DNA from: Psychroflexus montanilacus
Lineage (GTDB): Bacteria > Bacteroidota > Bacteroidia > Flavobacteriales > Flavobacteriaceae
Length of the DNA: 64,000 nucleotides
NCBI RefSeq assembly: GCF_020164535.1
Contig: NZ_JAIQZC010000001.1
Coordinates: forward strand, 310,001-374,000
Reading direction: 5' to 3'
Part shown: positions 1 to 9,696 of the stretch, in pieces
Numbering within the stretch: position 1 is the first letter of the stretch
Layout: each line of letters begins with the position of its first letter
Program-made: the position numbers and the translations under genes
Notes under the pieces: model-generated
Databases searched by the model: none
The model's input: the letters and a program-made list of their open reading frames with translations, nothing else
Told to the model about the DNA's origin: nothing

Positions 1-2464
1 TACTTATAAAGGCAGGCTCAAAACTTCAGAAGAATATGGAAACATCATTTTAAAGTCATTTGATAACAACCAGTTTTTGAGACTGAAAGATGTCGCAGAA
101 GTTGAGCTGGATGCTTTTTCCTATAATTCTTTATCAAGAAGTAAGGGTTATCCTGGTGTTAACTTCGGAATTTTTCAAACCCCTGGATCCAACGCCCAGG
201 AAATCATTGAGGACATCTACGATAAAATGGATGAACTTGAAAAAAACTTCCCCGAAGGTGTAGAATATCTTGTCAACTATGATACCAATGAATTCTTAAC
301 TGCCTCTATAGACAAAGTACAGGAAACACTCATAGAAGCCTTTTTACTTGTATTTTTGGTAGTATTCCTCTTTTTACAGGATTTAAAATCTACGTTAATA
401 CCTGCTATAGCAGTTCCTGTTTCTATAATTGGTACCTTTTTCTTCTTAAACTTATTTGGGTATTCCATCAACCTACTTACACTCTTTGCATTGCTTCTGG
501 CTATTGGTATAGTGGTGGATGATGCCATCGTTGTAGTAGAGGCGGTTTATGCCAAACTTGAGGATGGTGCCCAAAGTGCCAAGGAAGCCTCCATTACTGC
601 AATGAATGAAATAAGCGGAGCTATTGTATCCATTACGCTGGTAATGGCAGCGGTATTTATTCCGATTACATTCATAAAAGGTCCTGCTGGAGTATTTTAC
701 GAGCAATTTGGTGTAACGCTTATTGTAGCCATCGTTATTTCTGCAGTAAACGCTCTTACGTTAAGTCCAGCTTTATGTGCCTTATTTCTAAAACCTCCTA
801 AAGAACAGAAAGACAAACCAAATTTATTACAGCGATTCTACAATGCCTTCAATGCTGGGTTTAATGCCCTGCTGACCAAGTATGTACATTCCCTAAAATT
901 TCTTGTAAGACAGAAATGGGTTACTTTACTTATATTAATTGTAGCTGGAGTAGCCATCTATTTTGCTAATGAAATGACTCCTAAAGGATTTGTACCTACA
1001 GAAGATCGTGGAGTTGTCTTTATGAATCTGGAATTACCAGTAGGATCATCTTTAGACAGAACTTTTAAAGCAACTGAAGACATTTACGAAAGGATTCAAA
1101 ATATAGAAGGCATAAGAACTGCCTCCTTGATATCAGGTAGAAACTTTTTCTCAGGAAACGGAAGTTCGTATGCTCAGGGCTTTATTATTCTTGATAACTG
1201 GAGTGAGAGAACAAATGATGCCACCCAAATTAATACCATCGTTGGTAAACTGAATCAGGTTACTTCTGATATTCCTGATGCTGAGATTCAATTTTTTACA
1301 CCTCCGAGCGTACCGGGATACGGAGCTGCCGATGGATTTGAAATGCAATTGATCGACAAGGCAGCAGGACCTCTAAGAGACCTGGACAACGAAGCCAACA
1401 AATTTGTGGGTGGGTTATTTGAAAAACAATCCATTGCTTTTGCGAATAGTTCCTTTAGTACAAAATTCCCTCAATACAGCATGAATCTGAACGTACCGAA
1501 GATTAAAGCCAGTGGATTGTCTGTTGACGAAGTCCTTACCACCATGCAATCCTATGTTGGTGGATTTTTTGTATCCAACTTTTCTACTTTCGGGAAGCAA
1601 TACAGAGTATTCGTACAGACATTGCCAGAAGATAGAGATAATAAAGAAAGTCTCAATAGCATTTTTGTCACCTTACCATCAGGTGAAAATGCACCAGTTT
1701 CAGAATTTGTAGACTTAGAAAGAGTTTACGGGCCTCAAGTGGTAAATCGATTCAACCTCTACAATGCAGTGACTATCAACGGGAGTACAACCCCAGGATT
1801 TAGCTCTGGTGATGCCATTGAATCCATTAGAAAAACAGCCGAAGCTCAACTGGGCACTGATTATGATATTGCATTTTCGGGTATAACCAGAGAAGAAATT
1901 GCGGCCAGCGGACAATCCATCTTCATTTTTGCCTTGAGTATTCTTTTTGTCTACTTCTTTCTAGCGGCGCAGTATGAAAGCTATTTACTCCCTTTTGCAG
2001 TAATTTTTTCATTACCAATTGGCGTGGCAGGAGCATTCTGGAGTACCAATTTAGCAGGTTTAGAGAACAATATTTATTTTCAAATTGCATTGATTATGCT
2101 GGTAGGTTTACTGGCTAAAAATGCCATACTTATTGTAGAATTCGCCATACAACGAAGACAGGAAGGAATGTCTATATATGAAGCTGCTTTAGATGGAGCT
2201 AAAGTGAGATTAAGACCTATTTTGATGACATCCTTTGCATTTATTTTAGGTTTACTGCCACTTGTCCTTGCAACAGGAGTTGGAGCTAAAGGAAATAATT
2301 CAATAGGAACAGGTGCTGCAGGAGGACTTCTTGTAGGAACCCTTATCGGAGTATTTGTCATACCGGTCCTATTTGTTGTTTTCCAGTGGTTACAAGAAAA
2401 AGTAAGTCCATCGAGCCGAGCTCAAGTTGAAAATGCTCAAAATAATTCTAAAGAAACTAAATAG
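1..2464 (+). CDS. RND multidrug efflux pump inner-membrane subunit (AcrB/MexB type), 5' end cut by window
   Basis: This is the proton-driven inner-membrane component of a tripartite drug efflux pump (HAE1 family). The reading frame is open from base 2 and already reads YKGRLKTSEEYGNIILK, which matches the AcrB porter-domain region, so the true start lies left of the window; the TTG at 77 is not a start. About 820 of the usual 1040 or so residues are present. The first visible membrane block contains GIVVDDAIVVVEAV, with the adjacent Asp pair of the proton relay, and the final block contains LLAKNAILIVEFA. The outer-membrane channel gene follows after 3 bases, so the two are co-transcribed; the periplasmic adaptor is presumably just upstream. 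The substrate cannot be read from sequence. Confidence 0.95.
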   Translation, partial: TYKGRLKTSEEYGNIILKSFDNNQFLRLKDVAEVELDAFSYNSLSRSKGYPGVNFGIFQTPGSNAQEIIEDIYDKMDELEKNFPEGVEYLVNYDTNEFLTASIDKVQETLIEAFLLVFLVVFLFLQDLKSTLIPAIAVPVSIIGTFFFLNLFGYSINLLTLFALLLAIGIVVDDAIVVVEAVYAKLEDGAQSAKEASITAMNEISGAIVSITLVMAAVFIPITFIKGPAGVFYEQFGVTLIVAIVISAVNALTLSPALCALFLKPPKEQKDKPNLLQRFYNAFNAGFNALLTKYVHSLKFLVRQKWVTLLILIVAGVAIYFANEMTPKGFVPTEDRGVVFMNLELPVGSSLDRTFKATEDIYERIQNIEGIRTASLISGRNFFSGNGSSYAQGFIILDNWSERTNDATQINTIVGKLNQVTSDIPDAEIQFFTPPSVPGYGAADGFEMQLIDKAAGPLRDLDNEANKFVGGLFEKQSIAFANSSFSTKFPQYSMNLNVPKIKASGLSVDEVLTTMQSYVGGFFVSNFSTFGKQYRVFVQTLPEDRDNKESLNSIFVTLPSGENAPVSEFVDLERVYGPQVVNRFNLYNAVTINGSTTPGFSSGDAIESIRKTAEAQLGTDYDIAFSGITREEIAASGQSIFIFALSILFVYFFLAAQYESYLLPFAVIFSLPIGVAGAFWSTNLAGLENNIYFQIALIMLVGLLAKNAILIVEFAIQRRQEGMSIYEAALDGAKVRLRPILMTSFAFILGLLPLVLATGVGAKGNNSIGTGAAGGLLVGTLIGVFVIPVLFVVFQWLQEKVSPSSRAQVENAQNNSKETK

Positions 2465-2467
2465 ATC

Positions 2468-3862
2468 ATGAAATACATTATTAAATCTATTTTCGTTGTT
2501 ATCTGTTTATCCTCATTACAATCCTGTTTTGTGGCAAAAGATTACGAAAGACCTGAGGAAGAGATAGATCCTATAAATTATAGAACCGACCAGTTAAAAG
2601 AGGATTCTTTGTCCGTTTCAAAAGTGAGCTGGAGGCAAATGTTTACTGATACCGTCCTTCAACATCACATAGAAGAGGCCTTAGAAAATAATCAAGATAT
2701 AAGAATAGCCCTACAACAAATTAATGCTGCCAATGCATTTTTCAAACAAGGCAAGGCTGGATACTATCCTTCAGTAGATATCAATGGTTCAGTAACCAGA
2801 CAAGAATTATCTCCAAACTCTCAGTTTGGTAGTTTCTTTTCCTCATTAGAACAATATGAGCTCAATGCAAGCTTAGCCTGGGAGGCTGATATTTGGGGAA
2901 AAATCAGAAGTAATAAAAGAGCTGCACAAGCCAGATTCATGCAGTCTGAAGCTGCTCACAAAGCTGTAAAAACCGATTTGATTTCGCGTATTGCTACTGG
3001 ATATTATCAAATTTTAGCACTAGACGAACAAGTGAAAATTGCAGAAGAAACGCTGGAAAGTCGAAAGAAAAGTCTCGAAACCAGCAATGCATTAAAAGAA
3101 GCTGGAAATTTGACTTCAGTAGCTGTAAGCCAAACTGAAGCTCAAGTATATGCTGCAGAAGCTTTGTTACTGGATCTAAAAAATGACGTCAAACTCCTAG
3201 AAAATACACTTTCCATCTTAAAAGGTGAATCTCCACAAAGTTTTAAAAGAGGTGAGCTTTCCGCTCAAGTTATTGATCAGGAATTGACCACTGGAGTTGC
3301 TTCAGATTTGTTGGAAAACAGACCCGATGTCATTGCAGCAGAATACGACTTGATCAATGCTTTCGAATTGACTAATGCTGCAAAAAGTAGATTTTATCCG
3401 TCTATCACTATTTCTGCAACAGGAGGTTTTCAGAGTCTAGAAGCTTCAGATTTCATTTCAACGAATTCGCTTTTTTTAACACTGATTGGAGGTCTTACTC
3501 AACCTATTTTTAATAGAAGAGAAATCAGAACTGAGTACGAAGTAGCTCAAAGTGAAAAAGAACAAGCTTTACTGAATTTTGAACGCACATTATTGACTGC
3601 AAGCAGGGAGGTATCTGATGCCATGCTGAATTACCAAAACGCAACTGAAAGGAAAGAGGTGAAAGCAAAAGAATATCAAGCATATCAAAAGGCTCTGGAT
3701 GATTCTCAGGAATTATTAAATAACGGACTAGCAACTTACCTCGAAGTTTTAAATGCTCAAGAAAATGCTTTAAATACTGAACTTGAGGTTACTCAAATTC
3801 AGTTTGATAAACTTAGCGCTGTTGTAGAATTATACAGAAGTCTTGGTGGTGGCTGGCAATAA
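2468..3862 (+). CDS. Outer-membrane efflux channel lipoprotein (TolC/OprM/NodT family)
   Basis: The 464-residue product is the outer-membrane exit duct of the RND pump encoded immediately upstream. The N-terminus MKYIIKSIFVVICLSSLQSC is a lipoprotein signal peptide with the modified Cys at residue 20. The two OEP repeats are visible: the first includes YELNASLAWEADIWGKIRSN, a hallmark of the OprM/NodT group, and the second includes LLENRPDVIAAEYDL and ends near ATYLEVLNAQENAL, the inner coiled-coil repeat. Length fits the family (450-490). Only 3 bases separate it from the pump stop codon, and a strong hairpin terminator follows 22 bases after its stop, so it closes the operon. Confidence 0.94.
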   Translation: MKYIIKSIFVVICLSSLQSCFVAKDYERPEEEIDPINYRTDQLKEDSLSVSKVSWRQMFTDTVLQHHIEEALENNQDIRIALQQINAANAFFKQGKAGYYPSVDINGSVTRQELSPNSQFGSFFSSLEQYELNASLAWEADIWGKIRSNKRAAQARFMQSEAAHKAVKTDLISRIATGYYQILALDEQVKIAEETLESRKKSLETSNALKEAGNLTSVAVSQTEAQVYAAEALLLDLKNDVKLLENTLSILKGESPQSFKRGELSAQVIDQELTTGVASDLLENRPDVIAAEYDLINAFELTNAAKSRFYPSITISATGGFQSLEASDFISTNSLFLTLIGGLTQPIFNRREIRTEYEVAQSEKEQALLNFERTLLTASREVSDAMLNYQNATERKEVKAKEYQAYQKALDDSQELLNNGLATYLEVLNAQENALNTELEVTQIQFDKLSAVVELYRSLGGGWQ

Positions 3863-3880
3863 CTGATATTACATAGCTAA

Positions 3881-3908
3881 AAAAGCCGAGCGATGCTCGG
3901 CTTTTTTT
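3881..3908. terminator. Rho-independent terminator between convergent genes
   Basis: A perfect 7-base GC-rich stem (3885-3891 GCCGAGC with 3895-3901 GCTCGGC, loop GAT) is flanked by four A on the left and a run of T on the right. It can therefore terminate the efflux operon on + and the capnine genes on -. Confidence 0.9.
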
Positions 3909-3929
3909 ATAAAGTAACTTAGGAATAAT

Positions 3930-5189
3930 TTATTCTCCCATTTTTTCCATCAAGGCCTGAGACAATTTTTTATAGGTTCCATTTTCTAAGCGTTCTCGTA
4001 TCGCGGAAAAAGCATCCAACGTAATTTCAATATCTTCCATGGTATGAGTTGCCGTAGGTATCATTCTTAACAGAATCAATCCTTTAGGTATGACAGGGTA
4101 CACCACAATAGAACAGAAAATACCAAAGTTTTCTCTAAGGTCTTTTACCAAAGCCATAGCTTCAGGAATACTACCTTTAAGATAAACTGGAGTTACACAA
4201 CTCGTCGTGGTTCCGATATCGAAGCCTTTTGCCTTCAGTCCATTTTGAAGTGCATTCACATTATCCCATAATTTATTTTTAAACTCTGGGGATTTTCTTA
4301 TAAGGTCTAGTCGCTTCAAGGCACCTTCCACAAGAGACATTTGTAGAGATTTTGCAAACATTTGAGATCTCAAGTTGTACTTGAGGTAATCGATAATTTC
4401 TTTATCAGCTGCTATAAAAGCTCCTGTACTGGCCATGGATTTTGCAAAAGTAGCGAAGTAAACATCTATTTGATCTTGGACACCTTGCTCCTCTCCTGCT
4501 CCTGCTCCAGTTTTACCAAGCGTACCGAAGCCGTGGGCATCATCAACTAATAATCTAAAGTTATACTTTTTCTTTAATTCAACGATTTCTTTTAATTTTC
4601 CTTGTTCACCTCTCATTCCGAAAACACCTTCAGAAATAAATAAAACACCACCGCCAGTTTGTTCAGCTATTTTTTCGGCGCGTGCCAGGTTCAATTCAAT
4701 ACTGTCAAGATCGTTGTGTTTGTAGGTAAAACGCTTTCCTAAATGTAAACGCACACCGTCAATAATACAGGCGTGAGCATCTACATCATAAACGATGACA
4801 TCATCTTTACCTACGAGGGCGTCTATGGTAGACAAAATGCCCTGATAACCGAAGTTGAGAACATATGCTGCTTCTTTACTTACAAATTCTGCCAACTCAT
4901 TTTGCAATTGTTCATGAAGATCTGTATGACCGCTCATCATTCTAGCACCCATAGGGTAAGCACTCCCCCATTTTTTTACAGCTTCTTCATCGGCTTTTCT
5001 TACTTCCGGATGATTGGCTAAACCTAAATAATCGTTGATACTCCAGGTAATGACTTCGCGTCCTTGAAATTTCATTCGATTACTGATTTGTCCTTCCAAT
5101 TTTGGAAATACAAAATAGCCCTCAGCCTGATCTGCCCATTTGCCTAACGGGCCTTTATCTCTATAAATCTTTGAAAATAAATCTTTCAT
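3930..5189 (-). CDS. capB: PLP-dependent alpha-oxoamine synthase, probably cysteate C-fatty acyltransferase (capnine synthesis)
   Basis: The 419-residue protein belongs to the alpha-oxoamine synthase family (serine palmitoyltransferase, KBL, BioF), which condense an amino acid with an acyl thioester. Visible motifs are the PLP-contacting DDAHGFGTLGKTG (216-228) and the Schiff-base lysine K250 in FATFAKSMASTG. Serine palmitoyltransferase and cysteate acyltransferase are close relatives and motifs alone do not separate them. The deciding context is the cysteate-synthase-like gene 38 bases upstream on the same strand, the same pair known as capA-capB in Capnocytophaga, where CapB joins cysteate to 13-methylmyristoyl-CoA to give dehydrocapnine, a sulfonolipid precursor in gliding Bacteroidota. 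No CapC reductase is visible nearby. Serine palmitoyltransferase remains the alternative. Confidence 0.85.
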   Translation of the reverse strand: MKDLFSKIYRDKGPLGKWADQAEGYFVFPKLEGQISNRMKFQGREVITWSINDYLGLANHPEVRKADEEAVKKWGSAYPMGARMMSGHTDLHEQLQNELAEFVSKEAAYVLNFGYQGILSTIDALVGKDDVIVYDVDAHACIIDGVRLHLGKRFTYKHNDLDSIELNLARAEKIAEQTGGGVLFISEGVFGMRGEQGKLKEIVELKKKYNFRLLVDDAHGFGTLGKTGAGAGEEQGVQDQIDVYFATFAKSMASTGAFIAADKEIIDYLKYNLRSQMFAKSLQMSLVEGALKRLDLIRKSPEFKNKLWDNVNALQNGLKAKGFDIGTTTSCVTPVYLKGSIPEAMALVKDLRENFGIFCSIVVYPVIPKGLILLRMIPTATHTMEDIEITLDAFSAIRERLENGTYKKLSQALMEKMGE

Positions 5190-5227
5190 TTTGATGTGTT
5201 TTTTGTTGCAAACTTACCCAATATCAA

Positions 5228-6292
5228 TTAGTTGATGTTAGTGACATGGGCTTTTTTCAAATTGCTTTTGTTTTGTTTATCCTCTAATCCAGGGTAGTTG
5301 GTGAAACCTTGTTCTTTCATCCAGTCGTCTGAAAAAACTTTACTCATATATCTTGAACCATGATCTGGAAAAATAGCGACTACTTTGCTTTGAGAATTAA
5401 ATTCACCTTCCCTATTCAGTTGTTTTATACCTTGCATTACAGCACCGCTGGTGTAGCCTACAAACATACCTTCTGCTCTGGCAATATCGCGAGCCATATA
5501 AGCACTATCTTCATCACTTACCTTAGTAAACTTGTCGATGCTGTCAAAATCTGTAGCGGTTGGTATTAGATTTTTTCCAAGGCCTTCGATTTTATAAGGA
5601 TAGATTTCACTTTTATCAAGTTTACCGGTTTCATGGTACTTCTGTAAAACAGAACCAAAGGCATCAATACCTAAAATACGAATATCAGGATTTTTTTCTT
5701 TAAGGAATCTAGCGGTCCCAGATATCGTACCACCAGTACCACTGCAAGCCACAAGATGAGTGATCTTACCTTCGGTTTGTGACCAGATTTCAGGACCTGT
5801 TGTTAAGTAATGAGCATCAATATTCAATTCATTAAAATATTGATTGATGTAAATAGATCCAGGGGTCTCCTTGTGAATGCGTTTGGCAACTTCGTAGTAA
5901 GATCGAGGATCTTCTGGAGCAACATTGGATGGACAAACGGTGACGTCTGCGCCCATTGTTCTTAAAAGTGAAATTTTATCTTTAGAAGATTTTGAACTCA
6001 CTGCGAGAATACACTTGTATCCTTTTATGGCCGCTACCATAGCAATACTGAAACCAGTGTTGCCAGAGGTAGTTTCTATAATCGTATCTCCAGGTTTCAA
6101 ATCTCCATTTTTTTCAGCCCTTTCTATAATGTAATGAGCAATTCTGTCTTTGGAAGATAAACCAGGATTTTGAGCTTCATATTTAGCTAAAAATTCTCCC
6201 TGAAAATGTTTAGTAATATTTTTTAATCTTATTAAAGGTGTGCAGCCCACCATGGATAACAAGCTGTCGTGAACATTCAAATTTTTATGCAT
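5228..6292 (-). CDS. capA: PLP-dependent beta-family synthase, probably cysteate synthase (capnine synthesis)
   Basis: This 354-residue fold-type II PLP enzyme is built like the catalytic core of cystathionine beta-synthase. The PLP lysine is K48 in [15 protein letters not shown], the phosphate/asparagine loop is TSGNTG (75-80) and the second phosphate-binding loop is [10 protein letters not shown] near 185. In known capnine-producing Bacteroidota, CapA makes cysteate from O-phosphoserine and sulfite and is closest to cystathionine beta-synthase, which agrees with what is seen. The acyltransferase gene lies 38 bases downstream and is surely co-transcribed. There is no CBS regulatory domain. 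A conventional cysteine synthase or cystathionine beta-synthase is the alternative, less likely given the partner gene. Confidence 0.82.
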   Translation of the reverse strand: MHKNLNVHDSLLSMVGCTPLIRLKNITKHFQGEFLAKYEAQNPGLSSKDRIAHYIIERAEKNGDLKPGDTIIETTSGNTGFSIAMVAAIKGYKCILAVSSKSSKDKISLLRTMGADVTVCPSNVAPEDPRSYYEVAKRIHKETPGSIYINQYFNELNIDAHYLTTGPEIWSQTEGKITHLVACSGTGGTISGTARFLKEKNPDIRILGIDAFGSVLQKYHETGKLDKSEIYPYKIEGLGKNLIPTATDFDSIDKFTKVSDEDSAYMARDIARAEGMFVGYTSGAVMQGIKQLNREGEFNSQSKVVAIFPDHGSRYMSKVFSDDWMKEQGFTNYPGLEDKQNKSNLKKAHVTNIN

Positions 6293-6366
6293 AAAGCCAA
6301 CGTCTTTTCACGTAAGTAGTGTCTATTGAATAAATAACAGGGGGCTAAATTACGATTTTTTTTGGA

Positions 6367-8511
6367 TTACTCTGATATTTGCTCTAAATCAAGAATAAAA
6401 GCGTAGTCTTTTGCAAGCTCTTTTAAAGCTTCAAATCGACCAGACGCTCCGCCATGCCCGGCATCCATATTCGTCTCCAGATATAACCTGTTAGTGTCTG
6501 TTTTTAATTCTCTCAGTTTTGCTACCCATTTAGCTGGTTCCCAATATTGAACTTGTGAGTCATAAAGACCTGTAGTGACGAGCACATTTGGATAATCTTT
6601 TGCTTCAACATTATCATAAGGCGAGTAAGTTTTGATGTAGTCATAGTATTCCTTATCGTTTGGATTCCCCCATTCGTCATATTCACCAGTCGTTAAAGGA
6701 ATAGATTCATCTAGCATAGTTGTCACTACGTCTACAAAAGGAACTGCAGCAACAACTCCGTTATATAGCTCTGGAGCCATATTAATGACCGCACCCATCA
6801 AAAGTCCGCCTGCACTGCCTCCCATAGCATAAAGATGCTCTGGAGATGTGTATTTTTGTTCTATCAAATAATTTGAAACCTCAATAAAATCAGTAAAAGT
6901 GTTTTTCTTATGAAGCAATTTCCCTTTTTCATACCAGTCTCTACCCAAATACTCTCCACCTCTTACATGAGCTACAGCGTAGATGAATCCTCTATCCAAA
7001 AGTGATAATCTCGTAGAAGAAAAGTAAGGGTCCATGGTCGCTCCATAACTTCCATATCCATATTGAAGCAATGGATTTTTACCATTTCTTTTGATGCCTT
7101 TCTTGTACACTAAAGACACAGGTATTTCAGTACCGTCACTAGCTGTAGCCCAGATTCTTTCAGAAATGTAATTATTCTTATCAAAGTTGGGATCTTGGAC
7201 TTCTTGTTCTTTTAAAACAGTTTCAGTCTTATCCACCATATCAAACTCAATCACCGATGCTGGAGTAGTAAGTGAGTTGTATGAATATCTCAATTTATCA
7301 GTGTCAAAATCTACGTTGGTCGTTGGTCTTGCTGTATAAGTTTCGCTTGTAAAAGGAAGATAATAATCATCACTTTTGTCCCATTTCTGAACACGAATTC
7401 TTGTCAATCCGTTGTATCTTTCACTTGTCACCAGGAAGTTTTGAAATATATCCAGTCCTTCAAGTAAAACATCTTTTCTATGAGGAATTACTTCTACCCA
7501 ATTGTCTTCTGATGTAGAATCCACAGAAGTTTTCATCAATTTAAAATTTTGGGCATCATCTTTATTGGTGAGAATATAAAAATGATCTTTATAATGAGCT
7601 AAATCGTACTCTAGGCCTCTTCTGCGCGCAGAAAATACCTGAAAAGTATCATTAGGCTTATCGGCATCAAGGATTTGATATTCGTCAGACATGGTGCTTG
7701 AAGAGCCGATTATGATATAGTCTTTAGATTTAGTTTTATAAACATAGGTGTTAAAAGTCTCATCTTTTTCTTCAAATACTAACTCATCTTGATCTGGTGA
7801 GTCTCCAAGTTTATGTTTATAAATCTGATTTGACCTTAAGGTTTGCTCATCTTTTCTAGTATAAAAAAGAGTTTTATTATCATTGGCCCATGTCGAACCT
7901 CCTGTTGTTGTTTCAATTTTTTCGGGAAGAATTTCACCCGTCTTCAAATTTTTAATTTGAATCGTGTACTTTCTCCTACTTACGGTGTCAATGCCAAATG
8001 ATGCAAAGGTATTATCCGGACTCACACTTACGCCTCCAAGATTGAAATAAGAATGGCCTTCTGCCATTGCATTACAATCAAACATAATTTCTTCCTCTGC
8101 ATCCATGGAACCTTTTCTTCTGGTATAAACAGGGTAGTCTTTCCCTTTCTCATATTTTACCTGATACCAGTATCCATTTAACTTATAAGGTACAGAAGTA
8201 TCATCTTCTTTAATTCGAGACTTCATCTCTTCAAACAAGCTATTCTGAAAATCCTTGGTATGCTCAGTAGACTCCTCGTAGTATTTGTTTTCTGCATTAA
8301 GGTAATCGATGACTTCTGGATTTTCTCTGTCATTCATCCAATAATAATTATCTATTCTGTCATCATTATGAATGGAAAGAGTTTTTGGTTTTTTTTCTGC
8401 GACAGGCGGCTTTATATCTGTATTTGTCATCTTCGAGTTATCATTTTTACAAGAAGTGGCAAATATAAAACTTAAGGCAAGAACAGGAATTAATTGTTTC
8501 ATAAGACTCAT
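6367..8511 (-). CDS. ptrB: Oligopeptidase B (S9A serine peptidase), lipoprotein
   Basis: An S9A prolyl oligopeptidase family enzyme, most like oligopeptidase B, which cuts short peptides after basic residues. It has an N-terminal beta-propeller region and a C-terminal alpha/beta hydrolase domain with the nucleophile in GGSAGG, preceded by AHVRGGEYLGRDWY, and the catalytic His in DAGHGG close to the C-terminus. The frame is open further upstream to 8580, but the start at 8511 (or 8502) is preferred because it gives a lipoprotein signal, MKQLIPVLALSFIFATSC, so the enzyme is probably anchored in the envelope. The extra residues of the longer version are hydrophilic and run into the promoter region shared with the divergent YbaB gene. 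Confidence 0.92.
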   Translation of the reverse strand: MSLMKQLIPVLALSFIFATSCKNDNSKMTNTDIKPPVAEKKPKTLSIHNDDRIDNYYWMNDRENPEVIDYLNAENKYYEESTEHTKDFQNSLFEEMKSRIKEDDTSVPYKLNGYWYQVKYEKGKDYPVYTRRKGSMDAEEEIMFDCNAMAEGHSYFNLGGVSVSPDNTFASFGIDTVSRRKYTIQIKNLKTGEILPEKIETTTGGSTWANDNKTLFYTRKDEQTLRSNQIYKHKLGDSPDQDELVFEEKDETFNTYVYKTKSKDYIIIGSSSTMSDEYQILDADKPNDTFQVFSARRRGLEYDLAHYKDHFYILTNKDDAQNFKLMKTSVDSTSEDNWVEVIPHRKDVLLEGLDIFQNFLVTSERYNGLTRIRVQKWDKSDDYYLPFTSETYTARPTTNVDFDTDKLRYSYNSLTTPASVIEFDMVDKTETVLKEQEVQDPNFDKNNYISERIWATASDGTEIPVSLVYKKGIKRNGKNPLLQYGYGSYGATMDPYFSSTRLSLLDRGFIYAVAHVRGGEYLGRDWYEKGKLLHKKNTFTDFIEVSNYLIEQKYTSPEHLYAMGGSAGGLLMGAVINMAPELYNGVVAAVPFVDVVTTMLDESIPLTTGEYDEWGNPNDKEYYDYIKTYSPYDNVEAKDYPNVLVTTGLYDSQVQYWEPAKWVAKLRELKTDTNRLYLETNMDAGHGGASGRFEALKELAKDYAFILDLEQISE

Positions 8512-8556
8512 TTTTAATTTACATAGATTGATCAAGTTTATAGCCTTACAATATAG

Positions 8557-8564
8557 TAATTTTG
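8557..8564 (+). promoter_or_regulatory. Candidate Bacteroidota -7 promoter element for ybaB
   Basis: TAATTTTG fits the Bacteroidota sigma-A -7 consensus TAnnTTTG and ends 24 bases before the ybaB start. A TTG at 8528-8530 is the only -33 candidate and its spacing is a little long. Confidence 0.5.
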
Positions 8565-8588
8565 TAAATAAATTAAACACATAAAATT

Positions 8589-8906
8589 ATGTTTGGAGAT
8601 ATGATGGGTATGATTAATAAAATCAAAGAAACCCAAGCTAAAGTGGAGGAAACCAAAAAACGACTGGACAAAGTAACTCTTCAGGAAAAAAGCAATGATG
8701 AGCTTTTAAAAGTAAAGATCACTGCAAACCGAGAAGTGAAATCTATTGAAATAGACGATAAATTACTTGAAGATAAAGAACAGTTGGAAGATTATTTAAT
8801 CCTAACACTCAATAAAGCAATCAAAAAAGCTGGTGATGTAAATGAAGCGGAAATTTCTGCCGTTGCAAAAGACGGTCTTCCAGATATTCCAGGGTTAACG
8901 AGCTAG
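8589..8906 (+). CDS. ybaB: YbaB/EbfC family nucleoid-associated DNA-binding protein
   Basis: A 105-residue protein with the YbaB fold: a Met-rich start ([21 protein letters not shown]), a long first helix, a three-strand sheet region ([19 protein letters not shown]) and a C-terminal helix. Members bind DNA as dimers and affect nucleoid organisation. In most bacteria ybaB sits beside dnaX and recR; here it stands alone, divergent from oligopeptidase B across 77 bases and monocistronic as far as the sequence shows. The C-terminus ([10 protein letters not shown]) resembles the IPGL-type tails common in this family. I am confident of the family, less of the exact in vivo role. Confidence 0.93.
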   Translation: MFGDMMGMINKIKETQAKVEETKKRLDKVTLQEKSNDELLKVKITANREVKSIEIDDKLLEDKEQLEDYLILTLNKAIKKAGDVNEAEISAVAKDGLPDIPGLTS

Positions 8907-9083
8907 GCAATTAAAGTTAGGCTTTTTTTAAACATTTGATAAGTTATTTATAACCTGCCTCTTAAACTCATTATTGATAAAATGACAGTCTTTTAAATTC
9001 TCCACTCAATTGGCAGACACAGTCAGGCTAGTTAAAAATTGGCAGGAATAAGAATATGACAGATCAATTTGTTTTCTTATTGA

Positions 9084-9674
9084 CTAATAGCCTTTTATGA
9101 TTTCATCTGATTTTTTACTTCCAGGCACCCAGCCAAAAGTAAAATTAATCAGCGGACCAAAACCACTGTCTACTCCTATTCCATCGTAATAGCCAAAACC
9201 CAATTCTATAGTGGAATTAAAACCTTTTCTATTGGTTCTTTGCCAACCATAAACACCGCCGTAGAATGCTAGAGAAAAATTATCCTGTCCATCCAGATTA
9301 TGACTAATCTGCACTGGCTCCCAAAACACCGTTCTTGCAGGTCCAAAATAGTTTGCAGAATTCCCGACTATTTCCATTCCATAGTTGTAACGGGTCTTAA
9401 AATTATGATAGTATCTTACGCGAGTATGCCAGGCCAGACCAAAAGAATAGCCTTCTTCATAAGTTGCCAGTCCTGGAGCTATACTTGTTGAAACGCTTAT
9501 ATTTTTAAATAAACCCAGCTCATAGCGAATGCCAGGTCCAATAAAATTTAAAGTAAACTGATGCCTTTCCAGGTTGGGCGCTCCATCCCAATCTTCTACA
9601 AATTGCTGCGCTCTGGAAGATAGAGATAGCAAGACAAGAAGAGTCAAAATAATGTGTGTATACTTTTTCATCAT
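9084..9674 (-). CDS. Predicted outer-membrane beta-barrel protein of unknown function
   Basis: The 196-residue product begins with a clear Sec signal peptide ending SSRAQQ, and the rest alternates polar and aromatic residues typical of outer-membrane strands (for example RHQFTLNFIGPGIRYELGL and GFNSTIELGFGYYDG). There is no cysteine after the signal, so it is not a lipoprotein. I recognise no named family; it resembles the small PorT/OmpW-like barrels found widely in Bacteroidota. It lies 22 bases downstream of the aldehyde dehydrogenase gene on the same strand and may share its transcript. Confidence 0.75.
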   Translation of the reverse strand: MMKKYTHIILTLLVLLSLSSRAQQFVEDWDGAPNLERHQFTLNFIGPGIRYELGLFKNISVSTSIAPGLATYEEGYSFGLAWHTRVRYYHNFKTRYNYGMEIVGNSANYFGPARTVFWEPVQISHNLDGQDNFSLAFYGGVYGWQRTNRKGFNSTIELGFGYYDGIGVDSGFGPLINFTFGWVPGSKKSDEIIKGY

Positions 9675-9696
9675 AACAGGAGTGATAAGATTGACT

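Noticed and set aside
9036-9062. Sigma-54 promoter at TTGGCAGGAATAAG
   Set aside because: The -24-like TTGGCA is present but no GC at the -12 position follows at the required spacing, and no gene starts downstream on +.
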